This document shows, piece by piece, positions 54,689-63,723 of a stretch of DNA of 64,000 nt (the stretch's first letter is position 1; each line of letters starts with the position of its first letter). The notes under the pieces are model-generated. The model saw only the letters and a program-made list of their open reading frames with translations. It was not told the DNA's origin and made no database searches. Source of the DNA: Chloroflexota bacterium (GTDB lineage: Bacteria; Chloroflexota; Anaerolineae; Anaerolineales; Villigracilaceae). The stretch covers positions 1 to 64,000 of the forward strand of contig JACRBL010000034.1 in NCBI GenBank assembly GCA_016234485.1, read 5' to 3'. Both the position numbers and the translations under genes were made by a program.

Positions 54689-54741
54689 CGTATACTGACA
54701 CTGTAAAAAGCGTTGACACAAAATTTTAACGAGAATCATCC

Positions 54742-55674
54742 ATGCACCCTTCCCCCCTTCTTCTTCACATTCCCGATGGATTTCTAAGCATCATCGTCGC
54801 GGTCGTTTGTTGGGTTATCACCGCCAGCCTGCTGGCAATCGCCATCCGCAAAACGAATGAATCCCTGGGCGAAAAACAAATTCCCTTAATGGGCATCATG
54901 GCCGCCTTCATCTTCGCCGCGCAGATGATTAACTTCCCCGTCGCGGGCGGGACGTCCGGTCACTTGCTCGGCGGCGCGCTGGCGGCGATTCTGCTCGGAC
55001 CGTGGGCCGCCATGCTCGTGATGACGGCCGTCATCGCCGTGCAGGGCCTGCTCTTCCAGGACGGCGGACTCGTGGCGATGGGCGCCAACATCCTCAACAT
55101 GGGACTCATCACCGCCGCCATTGGCTACGGATTCCACCGCGCCGTTCTCACGCAGTCGCGCCGCGTCAAGTTGACCGTGGCGGGCCTCGCGGCCTGGACT
55201 TCGGTGATGGCGGGCGCGCTCGCCACCACGCTCCAACTCTGGTTGAGCGGCACAGCCAAACTCGGCATCATCCTGCCCGCCATGCTCACCGTCCACGCGT
55301 TGATTGGGTTGGGCGAAGCGTTCATCACCGTCGCGGCGCTCGGCTTCATCATGCAGACGCGTCCCGACCTGCTGGGCGAATCGTCCGCATCGGCGCTCGG
55401 CGGCAAGGGCTGGATTCTGGCGGGCATCGCCCTCACGATGATCGTCATCCTGCTCGCGCCGTTCGCCTCCACCAACCCCGACGGGCTGGAGCGCGTGGCT
55501 ACCGACCTGGGCTTCCTGCAAAGCGGACAGTCCGCGCCCTTTGAAATTATCCCCGATTACACCGTGCCGATCCTGGGCGGGACGCCGCTCTCCACCGTCG
55601 TAGCGGGAGTCATCGGCGTGATCGTGGTGGGGCTGGTCATCGGCGCAACGGCAATTGGGTTGAGGAAGAAATAA
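54742..55674 (+). CDS. cbiM: cobalt/nickel ECF transporter S component CbiM with PDGLE domain
   Basis: 310 residues with about seven to eight membrane helices. Substrate-binding motifs are HIPDGFLS near the N-terminus and GGTSGHLLGGALAAILLGPW. The C-terminal quarter (STNPDGLERVATDLGF plus a final helix) is the CbiN/PDGLE-like part fused on. It takes up Co2+ or Ni2+ with CbiQ and CbiO downstream. Oddity: family members start MHIPDG, but here 7-8 residues (MHPSPLLL) precede HIPDG. The metal is not decided by sequence. No cobalamin riboswitch is seen upstream. Confidence 0.93.
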   Translation: MHPSPLLLHIPDGFLSIIVAVVCWVITASLLAIAIRKTNESLGEKQIPLMGIMAAFIFAAQMINFPVAGGTSGHLLGGALAAILLGPWAAMLVMTAVIAVQGLLFQDGGLVAMGANILNMGLITAAIGYGFHRAVLTQSRRVKLTVAGLAAWTSVMAGALATTLQLWLSGTAKLGIILPAMLTVHALIGLGEAFITVAALGFIMQTRPDLLGESSASALGGKGWILAGIALTMIVILLAPFASTNPDGLERVATDLGFLQSGQSAPFEIIPDYTVPILGGTPLSTVVAGVIGVIVVGLVIGATAIGLRKK

Positions 55675-55703
55675 AACGCAAAACGTAAAACGTGAAGCGT
55701 AAT
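55672..55703. repeat. short-word repeat, AAAACGCAAAACGTAAAACG type
   Basis: AAAACG words with a 9-10 base period between cbiM and cbiQ, of the same style as 41750-41807. Confidence 0.65.
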
Positions 55704-55707
55704 CATT

Positions 55708-56526
55708 ATGCATGCAAATCTCTTTGATCGTTATCACCACACTGAAGGGCCTCTCCATAGACTCGAAGCGCGCGTCAAAGTTGTTTTGACGGTTGCGTTC
55801 ATCGTCTCGAACGCGTTGTTACCCGATGGCGCGTGGACGGCTTTTGGGCTGGGATGGCTTCTCGTTCTGGCGGCCAATGCGCTTTCGCTGCTTGGGTTGG
55901 GCTTCACGCTCAAACGCTCGCTCATCGCGCTTCCGTTTGCGCTGGCCGCGATCTCATCCATTTTTTCCACGCCGGGGAATCCACTTTCCTCGTTTCCATT
56001 TCTCGGCATGGAACTCATCGTCACCGACGCGGGTCTGCTTCGGTTTGCCAGCATCCTCGTCCGCTCGTGGCTTTCGGTGCAGGCCGCCATTTTGCTCGTG
56101 GCCGTGACGACCTTTCCCGATCTCATCCACGCGCTCGAACATTTGCGCGCGCCGAAGATCATCACCACCGTCATCGCGTTTTTGTATCGCTATCTTTTCG
56201 TGCTGAGCGACGAGGTCATCCGTCTGCTGAGGGCCAGGCAAGCGCGTAGCGCGACCTTGCCCCCCTCCGTCTCCCCCCATTTTCCGCGGAAATGGGGGGA
56301 GAGAAAGAGGGGGGTGGTGTGGCGCGCCAAAGTCGCGGGGAACATGGTCGGTCAACTCTTTTTGCGAAGTTACGAACGAAGCGACCGCATCTACAATGCC
56401 ATGCTGGCGCGCGGCTATCAGGGACAGATCCGCACCCTGCATCCGCACACGCTCACGCGCCGCGATTGGACGATCGGCGCGCTGACGGTTTTGCTCATCC
56501 TATCTCTGCAATTGATCGGACGTTAA
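55708..56526 (+). CDS. cbiQ: ECF transporter transmembrane component CbiQ
   Basis: 272 residues with about five membrane helices. It starts with HTEGPLHRLEARVKVVLTVA (DPRxK-like region) and carries the coupling motif YNAMLARGYQG; the first EcfT coupling helix contains the arginines around RLLRARQAR. Oddity: residues about 185-202 (LPPSVSPHFPRKWGERKRGV) come from a C/G-tract hairpin repeat inserted in the cytoplasmic loop between coupling helices. cbiO begins immediately after the stop, so the two are translationally coupled. Confidence 0.9.
   Translation: MHANLFDRYHHTEGPLHRLEARVKVVLTVAFIVSNALLPDGAWTAFGLGWLLVLAANALSLLGLGFTLKRSLIALPFALAAISSIFSTPGNPLSSFPFLGMELIVTDAGLLRFASILVRSWLSVQAAILLVAVTTFPDLIHALEHLRAPKIITTVIAFLYRYLFVLSDEVIRLLRARQARSATLPPSVSPHFPRKWGERKRGVVWRAKVAGNMVGQLFLRSYERSDRIYNAMLARGYQGQIRTLHPHTLTRRDWTIGALTVLLILSLQLIGR
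56260..56314 (+). repeat. C/G-tract hairpin repeat inserted in frame in cbiQ
   Basis: CCCCCCTC and CCCCCCATTTTCC pair with GGAAATGGGGGG and GAGGGGGG. It is the same kind of element as 30757-30850. Confidence 0.8.
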
Positions 56527-57285
56527 ATGCCCATCACGCACCCCTCTTTACCAGTCACTATGCCCGAAACCTGCGACGGCGATATTTTGCGCGTGCGCGA
56601 TTTGAAATTTAATTATCCCGACGGACACGCGGCATTGCACGGCGTTTCGTTCCAACTCTGCGAAGGCGACAAGGCCGCGCTGGTGGGGCCGAACGGCGCG
56701 GGCAAATCCACGCTGATGTTGCACCTGAACGGAATTTTGGAGGGCCGCGGCGAGATCGAAGTGATGGGCCTGCGCCTCACGCGCGACAATCTGCCGACCA
56801 TCCGCTCGATGGTGGGCCTCGTCTTCCAAAATCCCGACGATCAACTCTTCTCGCCAACGGTGTTCGAGGACGTGGCCTTCGGCCCGCTTCACATGGGCCT
56901 GCCCGAGGACGAAGTCCGCGTCCGCGTGACCGAGGCCTTGGCCGCCGTCCGAATGAGCGCGTACGCCGACAGGTTGTCGCATCACCTGAGCGTCGGCGAA
57001 AAGAAGCGCATCTCGATTGCGACGGTTCTCTCGATGCGCCCGTCCCTGCTGGTGTTGGACGAACCGTCCGCAGGTCTCGACCCGCGCGCGCGGCGGACGT
57101 TGATTCATTTATTGCGCGACCTGCCGATCACGATGCTCGTCTCCACGCACGATATGGCGCTGGTGAAAGAATTGTTCCCGCGCACGATCATCATGGACGA
57201 GGGTCGCATCGTCGCGGATGGGTTGACGATGGAGATTTTGGACGATGAGAAGTTGCTGGAGGCGCATGGACTCGAGAGAGGGTAG
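56527..57285 (+). CDS. cbiO: ECF transporter ATPase CbiO
   Basis: 252 residues. Walker A VGPNGAGKSTLMLHL, Q-loop VGLVFQNPDDQLFSPTVFED, signature LSVGEKKRISIATV, Walker B LLVLDEPSAGLDP and H-loop LVSTHDMALV are all present. It powers CbiM-CbiQ. LSVGE instead of LSGGQ is a common CbiO variant. The ATG directly follows the cbiQ stop. Confidence 0.96.
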   Translation: MPITHPSLPVTMPETCDGDILRVRDLKFNYPDGHAALHGVSFQLCEGDKAALVGPNGAGKSTLMLHLNGILEGRGEIEVMGLRLTRDNLPTIRSMVGLVFQNPDDQLFSPTVFEDVAFGPLHMGLPEDEVRVRVTEALAAVRMSAYADRLSHHLSVGEKKRISIATVLSMRPSLLVLDEPSAGLDPRARRTLIHLLRDLPITMLVSTHDMALVKELFPRTIIMDEGRIVADGLTMEILDDEKLLEAHGLERG

Positions 57286-57300
57286 CATAGGAAACCACAC

Positions 57301-58749
57301 ATGAAAAACGTCCGCAACTCTTTAACTTTCATACTCGCGTTTGTTCTGCTTTTGGCGGCGGGCGGAATGCCCACAAGCGCTTCGCCGCTGGCGAAAGTGC
57401 CGATCGTGTTTGCCGTGATCGGCGATTATGGAAAAGGCAGTCCGGAGGAAGCGGACGTGGCCACGCTGGTGAAAAGTTGGAACCCGCAATTTATCGTCAC
57501 GCTCGGCGATAACAACTACTCCGTCGGTTCGGCTCTCGAGATCGACGCGCACATCGGCCAGTATTATCACGAATTCATTTATCCCTATCAGGGCGGCTAC
57601 GGCGCGGGAGCGGACGTCAATCGCTTTTTTCCTGCGCTAGGCAACCATGATTGGATGACCGACAACGCCCAACCCTATCTCGATTACTTCACCCTGCCCG
57701 GCAACGAACGATATTATGCATTCACGCGCGGCTCTGCGAGTTTCTTCATGCTGGATAGCGATTCGCACGAGCCAGACGGCAACGACGCCGCGTCCAAACA
57801 AGCCGCGTGGTTAAGGGATGGGCTGGCCGCGTCCAATTCGGCCTTCAACCTGGTTATCGCGCATCACGCGCCTTATTCTTCGGGACAGCACGGATCGGCC
57901 CTCTACATGCAGTGGCCGTTCAAGGACTGGGGCGCTGACGCGGTCCTCTCTGGTCACGATCACACGTACGAAAGACTCAATATCAACGGCTTGACGTATT
58001 TTGTAAACGGCTTGGGAGGCGCATCGCTCTATTCCTTCAACAACATCCTGCCCGAAAGCCAGGCTCGCTACAACGCGGACTACGGGGCGATGCGCGTTGA
58101 GATTACGGCCACGCGCCTGCTGTTCGAGTTTTACAATCGCGGCGGTCAATTGCGGGATTCTTTCACGCTGGACAAAACCCAGACCTTCGAGGCCGCGTCC
58201 GAATCCTTCAACGATGGCTGGACGCGCGAGGTGGCCGAGCCGCTCAACGTCGGGGGCGCGGCGAATTCGTCGGCAACGGTCATCCGCCTCGGCGACGACG
58301 CGTATGACCGTCAGTATCGCGCCATCCTATCCTTTGACACATCCTCCTTGCCAGATAATGCCGTCATCACCAAGGTGACGCTCAGAATCAAAAAGCAGGG
58401 ACAGGCTGGGGCGGATCCCTTCGCCACTTTGGGCGCGCTGCGCGTGGACATTCGCAAGCCATACTTCGGCGGAAGCGCGGGGCTGGCCGCGGGAGATTTT
58501 CAGGCCGCTTCGGGCAAGAGCGGAATCGGCGCCATCCCCAACGCGCCGGTCGGCGATTGGTATAGCAAAACCTGGACGACCGACACCTTCTTCTCCCACA
58601 TCAACCGGCTTGGCGCCACCCAGTTCCGCCTGCGATTCACAACCGACGATAACGACAATGGCAGCGCTGATTACTTGAAATTTTTCAGCGGCAACGCGAG
58701 TGTTGCCAGCACGAGGCCCACGCTCATCATTGAATACTATGTGCCATAA
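57301..58749 (+). CDS. secreted metallophosphoesterase with C-terminal DNRLRE-like module
   Basis: 482 residues. A signal peptide (MKNVRNSLTFILAFVLLLAA) precedes a purple-acid-phosphatase-like calcineurin domain (about 30-285: FAVIGDYGKGSPEE, VTLGDNNYSVGS, ALGNHDWMTD, VIAHHAPYSSG, LSGHDHTYERL), with all metal ligands present. The last 180 residues match the modules of 21948 and 58919 (QYRAILSFDTSSLPDNAVIT, end EYYVP). It probably releases phosphate from external substrates while held to a glycan or matrix. It starts 15 bases after cbiO. Confidence 0.92.
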   Translation: MKNVRNSLTFILAFVLLLAAGGMPTSASPLAKVPIVFAVIGDYGKGSPEEADVATLVKSWNPQFIVTLGDNNYSVGSALEIDAHIGQYYHEFIYPYQGGYGAGADVNRFFPALGNHDWMTDNAQPYLDYFTLPGNERYYAFTRGSASFFMLDSDSHEPDGNDAASKQAAWLRDGLAASNSAFNLVIAHHAPYSSGQHGSALYMQWPFKDWGADAVLSGHDHTYERLNINGLTYFVNGLGGASLYSFNNILPESQARYNADYGAMRVEITATRLLFEFYNRGGQLRDSFTLDKTQTFEAASESFNDGWTREVAEPLNVGGAANSSATVIRLGDDAYDRQYRAILSFDTSSLPDNAVITKVTLRIKKQGQAGADPFATLGALRVDIRKPYFGGSAGLAAGDFQAASGKSGIGAIPNAPVGDWYSKTWTTDTFFSHINRLGATQFRLRFTTDDNDNGSADYLKFFSGNASVASTRPTLIIEYYVP

Positions 58750-58766
58750 CGCAAAGTTTGCCCCTC

Positions 58767-58799
58767 TTCCATCCACGGGAGAGGGGCTTTTTTATTTCC
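58767..58799 (+). terminator. intrinsic terminator
   Basis: GCCCCTCT, loop, AGAGGGGC, then TTTTTTATTT. Confidence 0.9.
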
Positions 58800-58853
58800 C
58801 CGATTTGCAAAACTGACAGGAAAAAACAGGACGTTTGTCTGTAAAGGCGAGTA

Positions 58854-58859
58854 TATAAT
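58854..58859 (+). promoter_or_regulatory. candidate -10 of the large surface-protein gene
   Basis: TATAAT 59 bases before the ATG at 58919. No convincing -35. Confidence 0.4.
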
Positions 58860-58918
58860 AGCTTTATTGATCCATGACAAAGCCTTCTTTGTCTTTTCGT
58901 TCCTTGAGGAGAAATAAA

Positions 58919-61900
58919 ATGAACGCAAAATTTTCCCATAAACTCGGTTTCCTTTTTTTGATCTTCGCGATGCTGGTCACTTCGCTGAACCTGAATGTGA
59001 CCCCCGCCCGGGCGGCCGGTGAGCCGGTGTTGACCGCGCCCGCCGAAGGTCTGGTGACGACCGTGGCGAATTATCCGCCGCTCGGCATCCCGGAGTTTCG
59101 CTGGAACGCCGTGGCGGGCGCGACCATGTATCGTCTCCAGGTCAGTACGAACGTGGGCTTCACCGACATCATCGTCAATGAGACCACCCCCAACCTGACC
59201 TACACACCCATTGACGCCGGCGATTTTGCCGACACGGAATTTTTCTGGCGCGTGCGCGTGGAAGGGCCGGCCATCGGCAATTACAGCCTGGCGCGCAGTT
59301 TCACCAAGTCTTGGGCCAGCGGCAATGCGCCCAATCTCATTGCGCCGGCCAACGCGGCCACCGTGGATTTTTACGACGCGCCCGCTTTCTCGTGGAGCCC
59401 GGTGACCGGCGCGGCCAAGTATCAAATCCAAATCTACACCAACCCGGGCGGATGGGCCACGCTGGCCTACTCGGAAGTGACGCTCGCCACCACGCACCAG
59501 CCGAAGAGCAAATTGCTGAACGGCTCTTACTATTGGCGCGTGGTGCCGCTCGATCCGTTTAACCGCAACGGCACGCCCAGCGCGGAACGCTCGTTTACGA
59601 CGGGCTATAACTTTGTGCCAACCCTATTGGAACCGCTCAACAACGCCACGCCGACCTTCACGCCCACCTTCCGTTGGACGGCGGTGCGCGGCGCGCAATA
59701 TTACAACCTGCAATACACCACCGACCAGACCTTTAGTTCGGGCATTATCGCGGTAGATACCCGCAACACCTCGCACACACCCATTAACACCCTGTCCAAC
59801 GATGTGAACTATTACTGGCGCGTGCAGGCCGTTTCGGGTTCATCTCAATCGGCTTGGAGCGCCCCATGGACATTCCAAAAGAAATGGATAATTACACCGA
59901 TCCTGCTCACGCCGACTAATAGTTACCAACACGTTCGCTTCCCATTCTTTAGTTGGACGCCCGTGCCTGGCGCAAGCAGGTATTTTGTCGAGCTTGCCCA
60001 CGACATTGGCTTTAGTCCTCCGCTCCTTGACAGCGGCTACACCGACAACACGTTTTACAGCCCGGAGAAATATGATGGCTCAACCAGTCAGTTTTTCTGG
60101 CGGGTGACTCCGTATGATGGCAGCGACAGAAAAGGCCAGGTAAGCCAAACATCCTCCTATTATGGGTCTGCGAGTTCCCTCGCTCCTCATCAGGCCTACC
60201 CGTTATTTTATTACCCGCCCGATACCTACCCTGCTCCAAACAATACAGTCGCCACCAACCCGCACGAAGACCGCACCGTTCCATACCCGATCTTCGTCTG
60301 GCATCGCGTCCTGATTCCCAGTGGCGACCCAAATGAAGGCGATGATTACCCCGAAGCCTATCGGCTGGAAGTCGCGACCGATTCCATCTTTGAAAACACG
60401 GTTTGGACGGTGGATACCGAAAACACCTCCGCCGCGCCGTCCTTAAATCCAGTTCATTCCTTCACTGCGCCTCACCCGCTTCTTGACACCGATTACTACT
60501 GGCGGGTCTGCCCGCTGATAGGCGGAAATTGCATCACAAGCGGAGGCAACCCGGTTTGGAGCCAGGTCTGGCGGGCACGCTTCGATCCATCGCTGGGGCT
60601 GGCGGCCACCAACGCGGGCAATCCCCCAATATTACTCCGCCCAACCAATGGGTTTGAGTTGGTCGAATCCACACCCCTGCTCGAATGGAAGCCTGTCACC
60701 GGCGCGACCAGTTACGATGTGGAAATCAGCCGCGACGAGGCTTTCACGTCCCTCGCGGATTCCGCCACAGTCTCCAACCCCGCCTACGCGCCCGTGAACG
60801 CGCTGGCGCGCCGCAGGTTGAGCAATGTAAACTTCGGCGTTTACTTCTGGCGCGTGCGCGTCTCTCCCGCGGGAGCCTGGAGCGCTACGAACCGCTTCCA
60901 GATCGCGGCACAAAGCCAGTGGCAATTTACGCGTACGCTCGGCGCTGCGGCCAATCAATTGCAGATCGGGTCTGACCCATCGGGCGAACTCGGCGATAAC
61001 GATTACGACATTACCGCCCTCTATGCCGCGCAAGATATCAATCACTGGTATTTTGGTTTCGACGTTCCGATCGCCCCCACCAAGAACGTGGGCTACTATC
61101 TCTATCTTGATGTGAACCATGCAAACGGATCAGGCGCCACCAGCGACCCGCGCGGTTATAGCATCACAACCATTCCTGCATTTCAACCCGAATACGCCAT
61201 CTACATCAAACAGGAAGCAGGAAATTTCCTGGTTAACAAAGTTTACGTCTACACATGGGGCGCAGGCAGTTGGAACAGCCCAGCCTTGTTCGACCAGGTC
61301 GGCGGCCAACTCTTGTTTGATAATGTCAACGGATATGTGGAATTAAAATTCCCCAACACTCTGATTGGTCACCAGGATACCACTGGTAGTTACGCCGTTT
61401 CTTTGCTCAGCGTTCCCTATTGCGCCTCCGCGCCCTGCACGGGCCAGCCGCAGGATTCCGTGCCAGCCGATCCGAATGCACCGAACGGAACCGAGATCAG
61501 CCGCTTCTCCAACGTGAGCGAACGCATAAACCTGGTGATGCCCCCCACCACCGCGGGCGGCGCCGACCCATCCAAAATCCCCAGCGTCCTGCCCTTCCTG
61601 TGGGATTGGCCGATCCGCGCGCCTTACAGCGGCTCGTACTCGAAGGCCTACACCGACGCGACCTTCACCACCCAGGTCGCGACCTACACGTTGACAACCA
61701 ACACTCCCTATTGGGCGCGCACCTACCATGCTTGGGGGGAAGATCTGGTCGGTGATAACACCTACTACTGGCGCGTCCAGCCGCGTTATAGAATCGGCAA
61801 TGATATGTACGTCGGCGCGTGGAGCCAGGGCTGGAGTTTCAAGCGCGAAGGGTTCAAAGTGCAAAACCTGCAAACCTCCGTCACCTTCTCCACGCCCACC

Positions 61901-63589
61901 TTCTCGTGGGATCGTGTGGAAGGCGCCGAGGCCTATCAACTTCAGGTCAGCACGAACGTAAATTTCAACACAACCGAGATTGACGTCCCCACCCGCGAGA
62001 CTTCCTACACCGACGACGTGATGCTCCCGCAGGGGACGTATTACTGGCGCGTGCGCGTCCACCGCAACAACAGCGTGACCAACGCCTGGAGCGCCACCAA
62101 GACCTTCACGCTCACCCTGCCGAAACCCAGCGGCCTGGCCCCCGCCAACGGCACCGCCGTGAGCCGCGCGCCCACCCTCTCGTGGAATCCGCTGATCGTA
62201 TCCAACGGCGGCAACCCCGTCCTGGCGGCCTGGAAATACCGCGTGCAGGTCAGCAAAGACGCGGCCTTCTCGAACATCTTCGACACCGTAGACACCGAGC
62301 AGAGATCGTGGACTCCCATCAAAGGCTACGACGATGGCACGTACTACTGGCGCGTCGCCATGTTAGACGGGTCGAGCAAACTCAGCAATTACAGCGCGAC
62401 CCAGACCTTCGTGAAGCAATACCCCATCGCCACGCTCATCAGCCCGGTCAACGGCTCTCACCAGAAAGGCACACCCACCTTCATTTGGAGTCCCGTCAAC
62501 GGCGCGGCGCGCTACAAACTGGAAGTCTCGCTCGTCAGCAACTTCACCACGCTGGAAGATTCAGTCACCACCAACAACACGCGTTACACGCCCACCGAAA
62601 CCTATCCCGATGGCCTGACGTATTACTGGCGCGTGGCAATGTACGACGTGAACGGCAAACTCGGCCCGTACAACGGGGCCACGGTCATCATTGACCCGTT
62701 GGGGCCGACCGTGCTATCGAGCAAGCGCGTCCACCCCAACCCCACCGCCCGCGTCAGCGTGCAGTTCACCGTCACCTTCTCGGAAAACGTGACGGGCGTG
62801 GGCAAGGCCGATTTCCTGCTGACGAAGACTGGGGCCATCACCGGTCACTCCATCACCACGGTCAGCGGCTCGGGCAAGACGTACACCGTCACGGTGGACA
62901 CCGGGACCGGCGACGGGACTCTGCGCCTCGACGTGAAAAACGACGGCACGATCATAAACGCGACAGGCGTCCCGCTCGAAGCGGCCTTCGCCAGCGGCGA
63001 GACCTACACGGTGACGAAGACCTTCACCGCCAAATCCGTCGCCGCGCAGGATGGCTACATCCTGGAAACAGGCCAGAACACCACCGCCGGCGGCACGAAG
63101 AACGCCACCGCCACCACGGTCCGCCTCGGCGATGACGCGGCCAAGAAGCAATATCGCTCCATCCTCTCGTTCAACACCGCGCCCCTGCCCGATACCGCCG
63201 TCATCACCAAGATCACGCTCAAACTCAAGAAGCAAAGCGTGACGGGCGGCGGCAACCCCATCACCACCTTCCAGGGTTTCGTGGTAGACATCAAGAAGGG
63301 CTTCTTCGGCTCGGCCTCCTCGCTGGCCTCCAACGACTTCCAGGCCAGCGCGCCCAAGACGGTCGGCCCGTTCACGCCCGCCCTCGTCGACAGTTGGTAT
63401 AGCATTGACCTGACCCCAGCCAAGGCCTACGTCAACAAGGCCACCACCGCCAACGGCCTGACGCAAATCCGCCTGCGCTTCAAACTCGGCGACAACGGCA
63501 ACGGCCTCGCCAACTACCTCAGCCTCTTCAGCGGCAACGCCGGCGCGGCCAGCGCTCCGCAGTTGATTGTTGTGTACTATGTTCCATAG
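58919..63589 (+). CDS. large secreted repeat protein with FN3-like domains and C-terminal DNRLRE-like module
   Basis: 1556 residues. A signal peptide (MNAKFSHKLGFLFLIFAMLV, cleavage near ARAA) is followed by about ten fibronectin-III-like repeats. Each has a SWSPVTGAAKYQIQI-type strand and a YYWRV strand. A DOMON/glucodextranase-like beta domain sits in the middle (about 670-830, DYDITALYAAQDINHWYFGF). Near the end come a bacterial Ig-like domain (VLSSKRVHPNPTARVSVQFT) and the shared 180-residue module (QYRSILSFNTAPLPDTAVIT, end VYYVP). It probably is a long surface or matrix fibre. The ATG at 58919 has TGAGGAGAAATAAA; an upstream start is rejected. Confidence 0.88.
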   Translation: MNAKFSHKLGFLFLIFAMLVTSLNLNVTPARAAGEPVLTAPAEGLVTTVANYPPLGIPEFRWNAVAGATMYRLQVSTNVGFTDIIVNETTPNLTYTPIDAGDFADTEFFWRVRVEGPAIGNYSLARSFTKSWASGNAPNLIAPANAATVDFYDAPAFSWSPVTGAAKYQIQIYTNPGGWATLAYSEVTLATTHQPKSKLLNGSYYWRVVPLDPFNRNGTPSAERSFTTGYNFVPTLLEPLNNATPTFTPTFRWTAVRGAQYYNLQYTTDQTFSSGIIAVDTRNTSHTPINTLSNDVNYYWRVQAVSGSSQSAWSAPWTFQKKWIITPILLTPTNSYQHVRFPFFSWTPVPGASRYFVELAHDIGFSPPLLDSGYTDNTFYSPEKYDGSTSQFFWRVTPYDGSDRKGQVSQTSSYYGSASSLAPHQAYPLFYYPPDTYPAPNNTVATNPHEDRTVPYPIFVWHRVLIPSGDPNEGDDYPEAYRLEVATDSIFENTVWTVDTENTSAAPSLNPVHSFTAPHPLLDTDYYWRVCPLIGGNCITSGGNPVWSQVWRARFDPSLGLAATNAGNPPILLRPTNGFELVESTPLLEWKPVTGATSYDVEISRDEAFTSLADSATVSNPAYAPVNALARRRLSNVNFGVYFWRVRVSPAGAWSATNRFQIAAQSQWQFTRTLGAAANQLQIGSDPSGELGDNDYDITALYAAQDINHWYFGFDVPIAPTKNVGYYLYLDVNHANGSGATSDPRGYSITTIPAFQPEYAIYIKQEAGNFLVNKVYVYTWGAGSWNSPALFDQVGGQLLFDNVNGYVELKFPNTLIGHQDTTGSYAVSLLSVPYCASAPCTGQPQDSVPADPNAPNGTEISRFSNVSERINLVMPPTTAGGADPSKIPSVLPFLWDWPIRAPYSGSYSKAYTDATFTTQVATYTLTTNTPYWARTYHAWGEDLVGDNTYYWRVQPRYRIGNDMYVGAWSQGWSFKREGFKVQNLQTSVTFSTPTFSWDRVEGAEAYQLQVSTNVNFNTTEIDVPTRETSYTDDVMLPQGTYYWRVRVHRNNSVTNAWSATKTFTLTLPKPSGLAPANGTAVSRAPTLSWNPLIVSNGGNPVLAAWKYRVQVSKDAAFSNIFDTVDTEQRSWTPIKGYDDGTYYWRVAMLDGSSKLSNYSATQTFVKQYPIATLISPVNGSHQKGTPTFIWSPVNGAARYKLEVSLVSNFTTLEDSVTTNNTRYTPTETYPDGLTYYWRVAMYDVNGKLGPYNGATVIIDPLGPTVLSSKRVHPNPTARVSVQFTVTFSENVTGVGKADFLLTKTGAITGHSITTVSGSGKTYTVTVDTGTGDGTLRLDVKNDGTIINATGVPLEAAFASGETYTVTKTFTAKSVAAQDGYILETGQNTTAGGTKNATATTVRLGDDAAKKQYRSILSFNTAPLPDTAVITKITLKLKKQSVTGGGNPITTFQGFVVDIKKGFFGSASSLASNDFQASAPKTVGPFTPALVDSWYSIDLTPAKAYVNKATTANGLTQIRLRFKLGDNGNGLANYLSLFSGNAGAASAPQLIVVYYVP

Positions 63590-63664
63590 GAACATGTCCT
63601 GAAGGATTACGTGCCATAGAAATATCTTGGCAGACTTCGTGCTGCAAGGTCATGTCTCTAAAAT

Positions 63665-63697
63665 GAACGGGACAGGCGCATCGCCTGTCCCGTTTTG
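63665..63697. terminator. terminator between convergent genes
   Basis: AACGGGACAGGCG, CAT, CGCCTGTCCCGTT, then TTGTG. Confidence 0.85.
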
Positions 63698-63723
63698 TGA
63701 TCTCATTTAGTTATCTGCGTTCA

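Noticed and set aside
54527-54741. Cobalamin or NiCo riboswitch before cbiM
   Set aside because: The region contains a palindromic element and a terminator that belongs to the upstream unit; no cobalamin-box or NiCo consensus was seen.
51258-54741. DGR reverse transcriptase, Avd gene or template repeat near the NACHT gene
   Set aside because: No frame with reverse-transcriptase motifs and no near-copy of the variable-region-like sequence was found anywhere in the window.
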